Origin: Bacillota bacterium
Lineage (GTDB): Bacteria; Bacillota; Clostridia; Acetivibrionales; DSM-1351
Direction of reading: 5' to 3'
Assembly (NCBI GenBank): GCA_023393115.1
Contig: JAEWMS010000028.1
Span: forward strand, 30,860 to 94,859
DNA: 64,000 nucleotides
Positions 1-8,509 of the stretch are shown here, piece by piece (the stretch's first letter is position 1; the number at the start of each line of letters is the position of its first letter). The position numbers were made by a program, and so were the translations under genes. Below the pieces are notes generated by a model that ran no database searches, was not told where the DNA came from, and was given only the letters and a program-made list of their open reading frames with translations.

Positions 1-91
1 AAATTTTCTTAATTGATTGGCTGTTTTCGTCTTTTCAACAAAATACATTCTTCACCGTTCCTAACTTATCACCATTTACTACTTTAATAAA

Positions 92-153
92 TTCTGTCTT
101 GCGTAGCAAGCCTACATTAACTTTTCACTATTAACTTTTCACTCTTCACTATT
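92..153. repeat. Dispersed palindromic repeat, copy A (partial)
   Basis: Contains the small palindrome CTTGCGTAGCAAG (98-110), then CCTACATTAACTTTTCACTATT and TTCACTCTTCACTATT-type blocks. The same right-hand half is seen at 10909-10966 and 31729-31785. Only the right half is recognisable here. It overlaps the end of lgt: the last four codons (Asn-Ser-Glu-Glu) and the stop lie inside the repeat. Confidence 0.7.
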
Positions 154-1152
154 TTCTAGCTTCTGGTCGCCATCATCTATTTTGACATCATTGGCGGAAT
201 CTGATTTAGCTTCTTCAGCTTTTTCTTCCAACTCCGCCTTATCTTCTTCCATTATTTTCAGAATATCGGCATATCCGCTTTGTCCAATTTCAACCTCTTC
301 AGTACTATTCTTGACTTTAGTTCTCGCATATATGATTATTACTGTAAATACGATTATGAAAACAATTGAGAGCAGCTGTGAAACCCTTAAATTTCCCAGC
401 ATCAGACTATCGGTTCGCATACCTTCGATTACTGCTCTTCCTATACTGTAAGTAATGAAGTAAAAGCAGAAAACCTCGCCGTCAAACTTCTTTTTTCGTC
501 TCATCCACATCAGAAATACAAAAACACCTATGTCCCATATGGATTCATATAAAAATGTAGGATGCACCGGAAGATCAGGATTAATATTCATTCCGCTATT
601 TTTCAGACCCTGAAGATAGGACTTTATTGTTGGACTTGTCATACCCCAGGGCAGATTTGTATTATCGCCGAAGGCTTCCTGATTGAAGAAATTCCCCCAA
701 CGTCCTATAGCCTGTCCCAGTGCTATATACGGTACTCCAAAATCAAAGAACTTAAAGGTGGGAATCTTTTTGTATTTTGCAACAAAATAAGCTGCTATAA
801 CTGCTGCTATTATACCACCCAGAACAGCCAGCCCGCCTTTTCGCAGGTTAAAAATCAGAACCGGGTCGTATTTGTAATCTTCCCAACTGAAAATAACATA
901 GTAGAGGCGGGCTCCGATTATGGCTGCTGGTGCCGCAAACAACATAAGGTCAATCACAGTATCCGGCACCAATCCGAACTTTCTGGAATCCCTCATAGCC
1001 CACAATACACAAACTAAAAACGCTAACGCAATAATAATTCCATACCAGTAAATAGGAAAATCCAGTGACCCAATTTTTATACGAAAAGCTTGGTTTGATA
1101 TGTTAAAATCTAATCCCATATTGGGGAAACTTACCAGAATCTTATCTTCCAT
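139..1152 (-). CDS. lgt: Prolipoprotein diacylglyceryl transferase
   Basis: Lgt moves diacylglycerol from phosphatidylglycerol to the lipobox cysteine of prolipoproteins, the first step of lipoprotein maturation, in the cytoplasmic membrane. The sequence has multiple membrane segments, the Lgt signature GRWGNFFNQEAFG and the HPTFLYES motif. I chose the ATG at 1152 (337 aa) because GGAGG lies 6 nt upstream; a TTG five codons earlier overlaps that site. The C-terminus carries an acidic, Lys/Glu-rich tail of about 55 residues beyond the last membrane helix, longer than usual. Its last residues are encoded by a dispersed repeat. It follows the M16 peptidase gene by about 30 nt, so it is probably last in that operon. 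Confidence 0.95.
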   Translation of the reverse strand: MEDKILVSFPNMGLDFNISNQAFRIKIGSLDFPIYWYGIIIALAFLVCVLWAMRDSRKFGLVPDTVIDLMLFAAPAAIIGARLYYVIFSWEDYKYDPVLIFNLRKGGLAVLGGIIAAVIAAYFVAKYKKIPTFKFFDFGVPYIALGQAIGRWGNFFNQEAFGDNTNLPWGMTSPTIKSYLQGLKNSGMNINPDLPVHPTFLYESIWDIGVFVFLMWMRRKKKFDGEVFCFYFITYSIGRAVIEGMRTDSLMLGNLRVSQLLSIVFIIVFTVIIIYARTKVKNSTEEVEIGQSGYADILKIMEEDKAELEEKAEEAKSDSANDVKIDDGDQKLENSEE

Positions 1153-1181
1153 TAATAACCTCCACAAAATACCTTCAGTTG

Positions 1182-2471
1182 TTATTTCTTTGTATTTTTG
1201 ACCACCGATAAAGCCAAATGGTCAATATTAAAATGCTTGTTAAAGACTTCGGAAATATAATCAAAATTCATTGTATCATAAACCTCTAAATAATCAAACA
1301 TAGTTACGCCTTTGAAATATAAATTTATGAAGCTTCTGGATATACTTTCAACCGAATTCATTTGTCTGAGGAATCTACCCTTTGATGCTCTGAGCAGTCG
1401 TTCAAATGTGTCAGGGTTCAAGCCGTCGTTATGCTGTTTCTTTATTTCCCTTATAAAACTATCCTTTACAGCTTCAGGATTTATCGATTCTCCCCCCAGC
1501 ATTGAATATGCATAACTGCTTTCTATTGAAAAGTCGTATTCAAAGTTGGTATTAATTAATCCTTTGTCATAAAGTTCACCATATAGTTCAGAACTTCTCC
1601 CAATAAGCATCGCTGTTAAAAGCTTTACAGCCAGTTCATACTTAATGATTTCAGACCCCTCAAGCGTATAACTGTTATCCTTAAAGCCCATATAGAAAAG
1701 AGGAGTAGATACAGGCATGTTCTGCTCCACATAAGCTTTGTGAAGTTCCGCATTCTCTTCCGGGTATATACGTTTTATCTCGCCATGATTTTCCTTTGCA
1801 TTAATATTTTTTTCAACCTGATCAAAGACCTCTTCCTTATCAACATCTCCAACAACTGTAATAAGCATATTAGAAGGGTGATAGAAGGTTTCAAAGCATT
1901 TATACAATGTGTCCCTTGTTATTTTGCTGATACTTTCTATGGTTCCGGCAATGTCCTTTTTGACCGGGTGCTTTTTATAGAAGGCCTCCAGAAGATTAAA
2001 GGTAACTCTCCAGCCCGGATCATCACGGTACATGTTAATTTCCTGACCAATTATTCCCTTTTCCCGTTCCACGCTCTCTTCAGTAATGTATGGATTCTGT
2101 ACAAAATTCAATAACAGTTCAAAATTTTCTCTAAACAGGTCGGTGCAAGAGAAAAGATAAACTGTCTGGTTGAAGCTTGTAAATGCATTCGGTTTAGATC
2201 CCAATGCAGCAAATTTGTCCATAACACTTCCATCTTTTTGCTCAAACAGCTTGTGTTCCAAAAAGTGAGCAATGCCGTCAGGAACCTTTATGGGTTCCGT
2301 ATCACCCGGAATAACAAATTTATTGTCTATAGAACCATAGTGGGTCGAGAAGGTTGCATGCTTCTTATAGTAGCCCTTTTTGGGAATTACAATACAGTTC
2401 AAGCCACTGCTGTGTTGATATTTATACATCACTTCGTCATATTTCTTATATTCAAGAGTTTCATATCTCAT
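1182..2471 (-). CDS. M16 family zinc peptidase (YmfH-like, active subunit)
   Basis: This is a pitrilysin/M16 metallopeptidase of the YmfH type, about 429 aa, the usual size for a single M16 A+B half pair. It has the inverted zinc motif HFLEH at residues 69-73, with the further glutamate expected in the following helices (ERGIIGQEI-like region near residue 145). It begins at an ATG preceded by GGAG, 27 nt after the stop of a second M16 gene that lacks the zinc motif. Such pairs (B. subtilis ymfF-ymfH; mitochondrial alpha/beta pairs) usually act as a heterodimer. The substrate is not evident from the sequence. Confidence 0.9.
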   Translation of the reverse strand: MRYETLEYKKYDEVMYKYQHSSGLNCIVIPKKGYYKKHATFSTHYGSIDNKFVIPGDTEPIKVPDGIAHFLEHKLFEQKDGSVMDKFAALGSKPNAFTSFNQTVYLFSCTDLFRENFELLLNFVQNPYITEESVEREKGIIGQEINMYRDDPGWRVTFNLLEAFYKKHPVKKDIAGTIESISKITRDTLYKCFETFYHPSNMLITVVGDVDKEEVFDQVEKNINAKENHGEIKRIYPEENAELHKAYVEQNMPVSTPLFYMGFKDNSYTLEGSEIIKYELAVKLLTAMLIGRSSELYGELYDKGLINTNFEYDFSIESSYAYSMLGGESINPEAVKDSFIREIKKQHNDGLNPDTFERLLRASKGRFLRQMNSVESISRSFINLYFKGVTMFDYLEVYDTMNFDYISEVFNKHFNIDHLALSVVKNTKK

Positions 2472-2497
2472 AATGTCTTTTCTCCATTTCTGCCCTG

Positions 2498-3802
2498 TTA
2501 TTCCTCTTCATTTTCCTGTGCTGTTAAGAAATAAACGGTATCCAGCTGAATTTTACCAGTAATATTTATTACATCCTGCTTGGTCACTCTTCTTATTTTG
2601 CCAAGAACACCTTCAAGTGTATCGTGTGTCTGTGCCACCAATTGGCTGAAGTTGAAATCCACCACCTGTAATTGGCTATCCTTGAGAGCATTAATTCCAG
2701 TTTCAAGGGACTTTATTGTAGAATCAAACTCATAGTCAGAAATTCTGCCTTCCTTTATTGCTCCCATCTGCTCCATAATAAGGGTTTGCGCACGCTCTTT
2801 CTCCTTTATGTCAATGCCACTGCCTATAATCATAAGACCTTTAAACTTTTCAAGTCCGGCAAAGATGTAATATGCCAACCCCGCCTTTTCACGGACATTT
2901 TGAAATAATTTCGAATGCATTCCCCCTCCAAGAATACTGCTATAGACCATTAATGCGTAATAATCGTCTTCTTTTGGAGTTATATTAGTCCTGAAGCCCA
3001 GAGAAAGCTTTCCCTGTGTTACATCCATTTTATCTTCGAAATGTTTAACCTTATCTACATATTTTTTTACAATACCCGAAGTTAGACCCTTTGTGACGCC
3101 CCTGTCCAGGGTTCCGATTCTTTTTCGGATATATTCTATTTCGCCGTCTCCCAGTTCACCGGTAATAAAAATATCAGCAGGTAATGTAGTAACCTTATCC
3201 TTGTAGTGCTTATAAAGTTCTTCGGGTGTTATCTGTTCGATTTGTTCAATAGAGCCGTACTCGTATAGTCCGAAGGGCTCCTCCCGGCACATTAGTTCAT
3301 AGCATCTGTCCATGGCATATTGTACTTTATCATTTGTCCTACTCTCAATCAACATCTTGAGGTTTGTTTTTTCCTGATCAACATACTGAGGATTAAAAGA
3401 ACCCTCCTTTAGTACCGGTCGGTAAATTATATCAAGAAGGAAATCAAGAGCACCTTTGAAATTACTTTGCTCGTCATTGGCATATTTATCTGAGAGATAT
3501 TCAAAATAAAAATGAATTATCTGTCTCTCTCCTTTTTTACCTATACCACAGTCAAAAATCGCTCCATATAATTCTTCAAGATACAGGTTTATATCCTTTA
3601 GGGTTGGAAGGTTTTGAGTACCTCTTCTGAGTACTGAAGGAAACAGAGCATTTAAAGCTACCGTGTTGGAATTTAAATTATCCTGAAAAAAAATATTAAT
3701 CGTATTTGTTTTGAATCTGTTGGACTTAATGTTATATACTGTAATACCATTTACTTCAAACAGCTTGTTTAGACTCTCCTGAATTTTTACGGCGTCTGTC
3801 AT
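2498..3802 (-). CDS. M16 family peptidase-like protein without zinc motif (YmfF-like)
   Basis: About 434 aa with an M16 fold: N-terminal domain from about residue 10, and a C-terminal M16 domain including a glycine-rich loop (SSILGGGMHSKLFQNVREK). Where the active partner has HxxEH this protein has LFPSVLRRGTQ, so it should be catalytically inactive and probably pairs with the gene directly downstream. Start: ATG at 3802 with GGAG 6 nt upstream; a GTG at 3814 overlaps the ribosome binding site and is rejected. It is the first gene of the M16-M16-lgt unit, with a promoter candidate at 3918-3947. Confidence 0.88.
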   Translation of the reverse strand: MTDAVKIQESLNKLFEVNGITVYNIKSNRFKTNTINIFFQDNLNSNTVALNALFPSVLRRGTQNLPTLKDINLYLEELYGAIFDCGIGKKGERQIIHFYFEYLSDKYANDEQSNFKGALDFLLDIIYRPVLKEGSFNPQYVDQEKTNLKMLIESRTNDKVQYAMDRCYELMCREEPFGLYEYGSIEQIEQITPEELYKHYKDKVTTLPADIFITGELGDGEIEYIRKRIGTLDRGVTKGLTSGIVKKYVDKVKHFEDKMDVTQGKLSLGFRTNITPKEDDYYALMVYSSILGGGMHSKLFQNVREKAGLAYYIFAGLEKFKGLMIIGSGIDIKEKERAQTLIMEQMGAIKEGRISDYEFDSTIKSLETGINALKDSQLQVVDFNFSQLVAQTHDTLEGVLGKIRRVTKQDVINITGKIQLDTVYFLTAQENEEE

Positions 3803-3917
3803 ATTGAACTCCACTTTCCGGCATGAAAATTAACCATAATAACTCACGCCATTTATTTTGAATAACATAAAATAGTGCGTTTACTTCCATTATTTCAAAA
3901 TTTAAGCATACATATAT

Positions 3918-3947
3918 AGTATAATAAAAAACATCGTATATATTCAA
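3918..3947 (-). promoter_or_regulatory. Candidate sigma-A promoter for the M16-M16-lgt unit
   Basis: On the minus strand TTGAAT (3942-3947), an 18-nt spacer, then TATACT (3918-3923). It lies about 115 nt upstream of the first M16 start codon. This is a sequence match only. Confidence 0.55.
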
Positions 3948-4009
3948 TATAATCACAAATACTACTCTTTGATAAATAAATTTTTCATCGCTAATAGGAG
4001 GAGGTATTT

Positions 4010-4183
4010 ATGAGTAGAAAAAACAGAAAATATGCCAGACCATCCAGGAAAAGTACTCCTTCGGCAGCCGAGAGCTATGAAACAGAGTATACCCTTTCAA
4101 CTTCCGCAGCCATGGGAATTTTAGGCGCAACATTTCTTGTGGGCCTTGCAGCAGGTAAACTGATTGACATTTGTAGAAAATAG
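4010..4183 (+). CDS. Small single-pass membrane protein, unknown function (57 aa)
   Basis: This is the only plus-strand gene I support in the window. An ATG at 4010 is preceded by AGGAGGAGG, 6 nt away, and the frame is open for 57 codons to TAG at 4181. The N-terminal third is basic (MSRKNRKYARPSRKS), followed by an acidic patch and one hydrophobic segment (about residues 33-52, SAAMGILGATFLVGLAAGKL), ending in a short basic tail. A strong hairpin terminator follows within 5 nt. It is divergent from the M16 operon. The ribosome binding site, terminator and plausible membrane topology make a real gene likely; I recognise no family. Confidence 0.75.
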   Translation: MSRKNRKYARPSRKSTPSAAESYETEYTLSTSAAMGILGATFLVGLAAGKLIDICRK

Positions 4184-4184
4184 C

Positions 4185-4237
4185 AAAAAAGAATTCACTG
4201 CGCTCCGTTCATAGTTGCGAAGTGAATTCTTTTTTTC
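4185..4237. terminator. Bidirectional rho-independent terminator
   Basis: A perfect 15-bp stem (AAAAAAGAATTCACT at 4185-4199 with its complement at 4221-4235) with a 21-nt loop and T-tracts in both directions. It ends the small plus-strand gene and can also serve the ABC export operon converging from the right. Confidence 0.85.
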
Positions 4238-4292
4238 ATCAAAGAGCATCCGTGGCAGAAAAAACATATACTTCTGTCCCATGAATTTTTAA

Positions 4293-5504
4293 TTATTCAT
4301 ATCTCAAGGATTCTATAGGATCGAGGTCAGCTGCTCTCTTTGCAGGATAAACTCCGAACAGCAGTCCCAGCGCTACCGATCCAAGGAATGCTAGAACAAT
4401 TACTGACATGTCAACAGTTGGTGGTATGCTAAGCGCACTTGATATAACAAAGCCTGCAAGAACACCTAATAGAATACCCACTAAGCCGCTTATTCCTGTT
4501 AATATAATTGATTCGGTTATAAACTGAAAGACTATGTCAATCTTCCTTGCACCCAACGCTTTTCGGACACCTATTTCCCTTATACGCTCAGTTACTGATA
4601 CAAGGAGAATATTAACAATTCCAATACCACCGACTACCAGGGTGATAACTGCAACCACCAGCAATACTGATGAAACTATACCTAGCATAGAATTAAGCTG
4701 TTCCTGTAAATCGGATAAAAATTCTACATAATATTTATCCTTGTTTCCATGCTTCTGTTCCAAAATACGGATCATCTTATCGCCAATTTTCTTTAAAGCC
4801 TCAGGCTCTCGCTCTTCAACAGTAGCATATATATAATTCAGTTCATCCGCCCACGGGAGGTTAGCCTGTAGGGTAGACAAAGGAATTGTTATTGCAACAC
4901 TTTGACTCTCATACATCATATCGCCGAAAATAGAACTTTCTTTCTTTTCCACTCCAATAACAGTCAGGTTCAGTGAGCCTCCATAATTTAGTTTTACCCT
5001 CAGCTTTTGACCTATTGGATTAGCATCCTTAAATTGTGCTCTGGCAAAATCTTCTTTTATGACAACAACATTTGACCTCATTGTATTGTCAACTTCGTTT
5101 ATCATTCTACCCTGAGACAATTCAACTGGCATTATGTCATTGTATTGTGAGGAGAGTCCTGTAATACTTGCATTTCTAGTCTTATCTCCCAGCCGAATTG
5201 TACCGCTACTGCCCATTGATGTACCAACATTCTTTACTTCCTCTACCTTGGCAATTGCCTTTAAGTCGTCATTCTTCAGTACATCGTTAGATGTTATAGT
5301 TCCTGATTTGTATGAAACAGCTATAACATTAGCTCCGATTTTTGCAAATTCATTATCCATATACCTTTGAGTTGCATTCCCGATAGCCACAATTGTGATA
5401 ACGGAAAATACACCCATAACAATACCTAGCATTGTTAAAATGGAACGGAGCTTATTGGCTCGAAGGCTGGATAACGCTTGCTTAAAGCTCTCAACTATAT
5501 TCAT
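4293..5504 (-). CDS. MacB-like ABC transporter permease (FtsX family)
   Basis: 403 aa with the MacB layout: one N-terminal membrane helix (about 20-42), a large extracytoplasmic MacB_PCD domain (about 45-250), then three C-terminal helices with an FtsX-type domain (VTERIREIGVRKALGA, about 300-320). It is the last gene of a four-gene unit (ATPase, Yip1-like, HlyD-type adaptor, permease) and starts 18 nt after the adaptor. Gram-positive homologues export peptides or antimicrobial compounds or sense cell-envelope stress; the substrate here is unknown. Confidence 0.9.
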   Translation of the reverse strand: MNIVESFKQALSSLRANKLRSILTMLGIVMGVFSVITIVAIGNATQRYMDNEFAKIGANVIAVSYKSGTITSNDVLKNDDLKAIAKVEEVKNVGTSMGSSGTIRLGDKTRNASITGLSSQYNDIMPVELSQGRMINEVDNTMRSNVVVIKEDFARAQFKDANPIGQKLRVKLNYGGSLNLTVIGVEKKESSIFGDMMYESQSVAITIPLSTLQANLPWADELNYIYATVEEREPEALKKIGDKMIRILEQKHGNKDKYYVEFLSDLQEQLNSMLGIVSSVLLVVAVITLVVGGIGIVNILLVSVTERIREIGVRKALGARKIDIVFQFITESIILTGISGLVGILLGVLAGFVISSALSIPPTVDMSVIVLAFLGSVALGLLFGVYPAKRAADLDPIESLRYE

Positions 5505-5522
5505 TGTTTATTTACCCCACCT

Positions 5523-6851
5523 TTATTCTCCTACAATCTTAACTCTTGCACCATCCTTAAATGTAGCCTTTGGACCAACTACTACAAAATCTCCCATTTT
5601 AACATCTCCTGATTTCAACTCAGTCTTCATGTCGGAAGAATTGCCAATTTCCACAGGAACTTTACGCATGGTCATTTTGTCCTTGTCAACAACATAAACA
5701 AAGTTATTACCATCTTTATCGGGACTTAGCATATCAAGCTGTACTGTTGGTATATTCTTCAAGTCTACTGTTTTAATGTCGCAATCCACACTGATACCTG
5801 GTTTTATGGCCTCTGTAATGTTATCTATACTTACAATTACCTGTATAACTGTTTCCTGATTACCTGAATTATTTGCACTTTTAGTTGCTACAGGTGATAT
5901 ACTCTTGACCTTCCCGGTTACCTTCTCTTTTTCAGGTAATGAATCACCTGTAATATCGACTCCCTGACCAGGCTTAATTAGCTTGGAACTATATTCATTA
6001 ATATTAAGCTTTACTTCAAGTTTGCCCGGATTAACAACAGTGTACACAGTCTGACCATTTGGAGTGAATGCACCCTCGCTAACATTAACCTGTGATGCAA
6101 CACCGTCCATTGAAGCATACATAGCATCGGTGTACTTCTTGATTTTACTTTCCAGATCCATAACAGTTAACTCACTATTTTTTACTGCCAGTTCCTGGCT
6201 CTCAATATCAATTTGCTTTGTACTATTTGATTTATGAGCAGAGCTAACATTGTCATTCTCGGCCTGAAGTTTCAGTTGGGCGCTTTTTAATGCTTCCTCG
6301 GCATCTTTCACCTTATTTTCTGAAGCATCAAGCTCACTCTTAGAAATTGCATTCATTGCATAAAGTGCTTTATTATCCTCAAAATCCTTTACTGCGTTAT
6401 CTAATGCTCTCTGAGCTGAAGCGACGCTGTTTTCTGCAAGCTTATGTGAATTCTGAGCTGATGAAACACTTAATGCTGGATCAGAAAGTTTGAGCTTCTG
6501 CAACGTAAGTTCATCTGTCCTCTTTTTTATCTTTGCTTGTTCCAGCTGCATGTTTAATGCATCAAAATCAAACTGAAGAAGCTGTTGACCCTTTTTCACA
6601 ATATCATTTTGCTTTATGTACAGCTTTGTTACCTTAACAGGTGTATCAAGATATAATTCTGATTTTTCAACTTCTGTTACTGTTCCGTTTGCAGAAATAG
6701 TAGAACTTATATTATCGTTTATTACTTCTGCAACACTTACAGAGAATACGGGACCTGACCCTGCAGAGCCCGAATTCTTAACAATGGCAGCTGCAATTAA
6801 CGCAACCACCAGTACTCCCACACATATTCCAATAACTATCTTCTTTTTCAT
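5523..6851 (-). CDS. HlyD/RND-type adaptor protein of the ABC export unit
   Basis: 442 aa. One N-terminal membrane anchor (about residues 5-25) is followed by a barrel-sandwich/biotinyl-lipoyl-like half motif (about 60-105), a long alpha-helical coiled-coil hairpin rich in Lys, Glu, Ala and Gln (about 110-240), the second lipoyl half (about 245-275) and beta-barrel domains to the C-terminus. This is the membrane fusion protein architecture of MacA, which in Gram-positive bacteria links a MacB-type permease to the extracellular side. It lies between a Yip1-like gene and the permease, with gaps of about 25 and 18 nt. Confidence 0.88.
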   Translation of the reverse strand: MKKKIVIGICVGVLVVALIAAAIVKNSGSAGSGPVFSVSVAEVINDNISSTISANGTVTEVEKSELYLDTPVKVTKLYIKQNDIVKKGQQLLQFDFDALNMQLEQAKIKKRTDELTLQKLKLSDPALSVSSAQNSHKLAENSVASAQRALDNAVKDFEDNKALYAMNAISKSELDASENKVKDAEEALKSAQLKLQAENDNVSSAHKSNSTKQIDIESQELAVKNSELTVMDLESKIKKYTDAMYASMDGVASQVNVSEGAFTPNGQTVYTVVNPGKLEVKLNINEYSSKLIKPGQGVDITGDSLPEKEKVTGKVKSISPVATKSANNSGNQETVIQVIVSIDNITEAIKPGISVDCDIKTVDLKNIPTVQLDMLSPDKDGNNFVYVVDKDKMTMRKVPVEIGNSSDMKTELKSGDVKMGDFVVVGPKATFKDGARVKIVGE

Positions 6852-6876
6852 TTTAATTATTTACCCCCAATATGTA

Positions 6877-7608
6877 CTATTTCATTAAAGCAGCAGACTG
6901 AACTTCATTATAGCCACCAATAGCTGCAACGACTATAAACAATATTACCATTACCAGGTATACCTTCTTTTTATCGATCTTACTGATAGTTGCAACACCA
7001 ATTGAAGCACAAACAAAATACCAGATATTAAATACATCCAGGCTCCTTGCCATTCCGAAAATAAAGCTTCCCTTCATATCAGGCATAAACGCTGCCAGAC
7101 TAGTATATGTAACATCTGAATATGTTCCGGTTAATTGAATTGCTATTACTGATACAATTGCAGCTAAAACTGATATAACTGAAGAATATCCTATAACGGA
7201 TAAAAACTGCTTGAAACGGCCCTGCCCTTTAAATATTTTTAAAATCAGCCACAACACCAAGGCTTGAACCAATAAAACCAGACCTGCCATAACACCTCCA
7301 AGAATTGGTGTTGAGATAACAGAACCACTTAATATACTTTCAAACATTTCAGGTGAAATCTGCATACCCATATTGGCATAAGTTGTTTCCAATGTGGTTC
7401 TCAAATATTCCTTAAACATTGGAAAGGTGCCGAACATCATTATGACTGGAGCAATTGCCGTTAATATGATTCCTAACAGTACTCTTGGCTTCTGTTCCAA
7501 TTCATACATCAATCTTCCCGGAGAAAAAATAGCACTGATTACTCTTTGAAATACATTCATTTTTGATGTGTTCCCGTTATCGGGTGCAATCACTAAATTA
7601 TCACTCAT
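6877..7608 (-). CDS. Yip1 domain membrane protein
   Basis: 243 aa with about five hydrophobic segments (near 43-65, 105-130, 140-165, 180-205, 215-235) and an N-terminal hydrophilic stretch with an FSPGRLMYEL-like motif typical of bacterial Yip1 family proteins. The start ATG has AGGAG at the proper distance. It is encoded between the ATPase and the adaptor of the MacB-like unit, so it is probably an accessory membrane component; its exact role is unknown. Confidence 0.75.
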   Translation of the reverse strand: MSDNLVIAPDNGNTSKMNVFQRVISAIFSPGRLMYELEQKPRVLLGIILTAIAPVIMMFGTFPMFKEYLRTTLETTYANMGMQISPEMFESILSGSVISTPILGGVMAGLVLLVQALVLWLILKIFKGQGRFKQFLSVIGYSSVISVLAAIVSVIAIQLTGTYSDVTYTSLAAFMPDMKGSFIFGMARSLDVFNIWYFVCASIGVATISKIDKKKVYLVMVILFIVVAAIGGYNEVQSAALMK

Positions 7609-7708
7609 AAAAGTCTCCTCTTAAAGAAAATTTTAACATTCAAATTTGAAAAAAATAAAAAGCTACTTTTTTAACCTTACTTTACTTCAAATCTTACTTG
7701 ATTCTAAA

Positions 7709-8443
7709 TTACTTTACTTCCTCAAGGTGGTATTTAGAAAGTACCTCCCTTGCATCCACAGGGTTTTTAATGAGCTCATCAGCTTTTAAGAAACCATCTC
7801 TAAACCGCAGGACCCTTTTAGTGTGTTCAGCAATATCGGGCTCATGAGTTACAAGTACTATCGTTACTCCTTCCTTGTTGAGGTCCTGAAATACAGCCAT
7901 TATCTCTTCACTTGAAGTACTGTCAAGATTTCCTGTTGGTTCGTCTGCAAGAATAATAGCAGGCGAATTTACCAGTGCTCTGGCAATAGCTACTCTTTGC
8001 TTTTGTCCTCCGGACATTTCATTTGGCTTATGATGCATTCTCTGGGCCAATCCAACTCTTTCAAGTGCAGCAGTAGCCTTCTTTTTCCTTTCCTTAGACC
8101 CGATACCTGCGTAAATCATAGGCAGTTCAACGTTTTGTAACGCAGTAATCCTTGGTAACAGGTTAAAAGACTGAAATACAAAACCTATCTTTAGATTTCT
8201 TATCTTGGCAAGTTCCCCCTCATCCAGAGAAGATATGTTAACTCCATCAAGCCAATACTCACCTTTTGTAGATCTGTCAAGGCATCCTATTATATTCATC
8301 AGAGTAGATTTCCCAGAGCCCGAAGGTCCCATTATAGCCACAAATTCTTCTTTGTTTATGTCTATATTGGCATTTTTAAGAGCTTCAACTTCGATATGAC
8401 CGTTTTTATAAGTCTTACCTAAATTCTTCATGGAAATAATCAA
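7709..8443 (-). CDS. ABC transporter ATP-binding protein (MacB/LolD-type)
   Basis: About 244 aa with Walker A GPSGSGKST (about 39-47), a Q-loop in FVFQSFNLLP, the signature MSGGQKQRVAIARAL, Walker B IILADEPTGNLD and the switch His in VTHEP. The sequence groups with the LolD/MacB/FtsE class of lipoprotein and peptide export ATPases. The start is a TTG at 8443, 9 nt after AAAGGAGG; the ATG at 8431 lies too far from that site. It is the first gene of the four-gene export unit. Confidence 0.93.
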   Translation of the reverse strand: MIISMKNLGKTYKNGHIEVEALKNANIDINKEEFVAIMGPSGSGKSTLMNIIGCLDRSTKGEYWLDGVNISSLDEGELAKIRNLKIGFVFQSFNLLPRITALQNVELPMIYAGIGSKERKKKATAALERVGLAQRMHHKPNEMSGGQKQRVAIARALVNSPAIILADEPTGNLDSTSSEEIMAVFQDLNKEGVTIVLVTHEPDIAEHTKRVLRFRDGFLKADELIKNPVDAREVLSKYHLEEVK

Positions 8444-8482
8444 AGCTATGTTTCCTCCTTTCGAAATTATATATTTTTATTT

Positions 8483-8509
8483 AAAACTCAACTTTTGGGA
8501 TAGAGTTTT
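8483..8509 (-). terminator. Weak hairpin at the end of the hyp operon
   Basis: AAAACTC (8483-8489) pairs with GAGTTTT (8503-8509) just after the hypE stop; the minus-strand tail is A-rich rather than a clean T-run. It may separate hypE from the export operon, but weakly. Confidence 0.35.

Noticed and set aside
3756..3956. 66-codon minus-strand frame upstream of the M16 gene
   Set aside because: Covers the promoter and ribosome site region and overlaps the well-supported M16 start in another frame.
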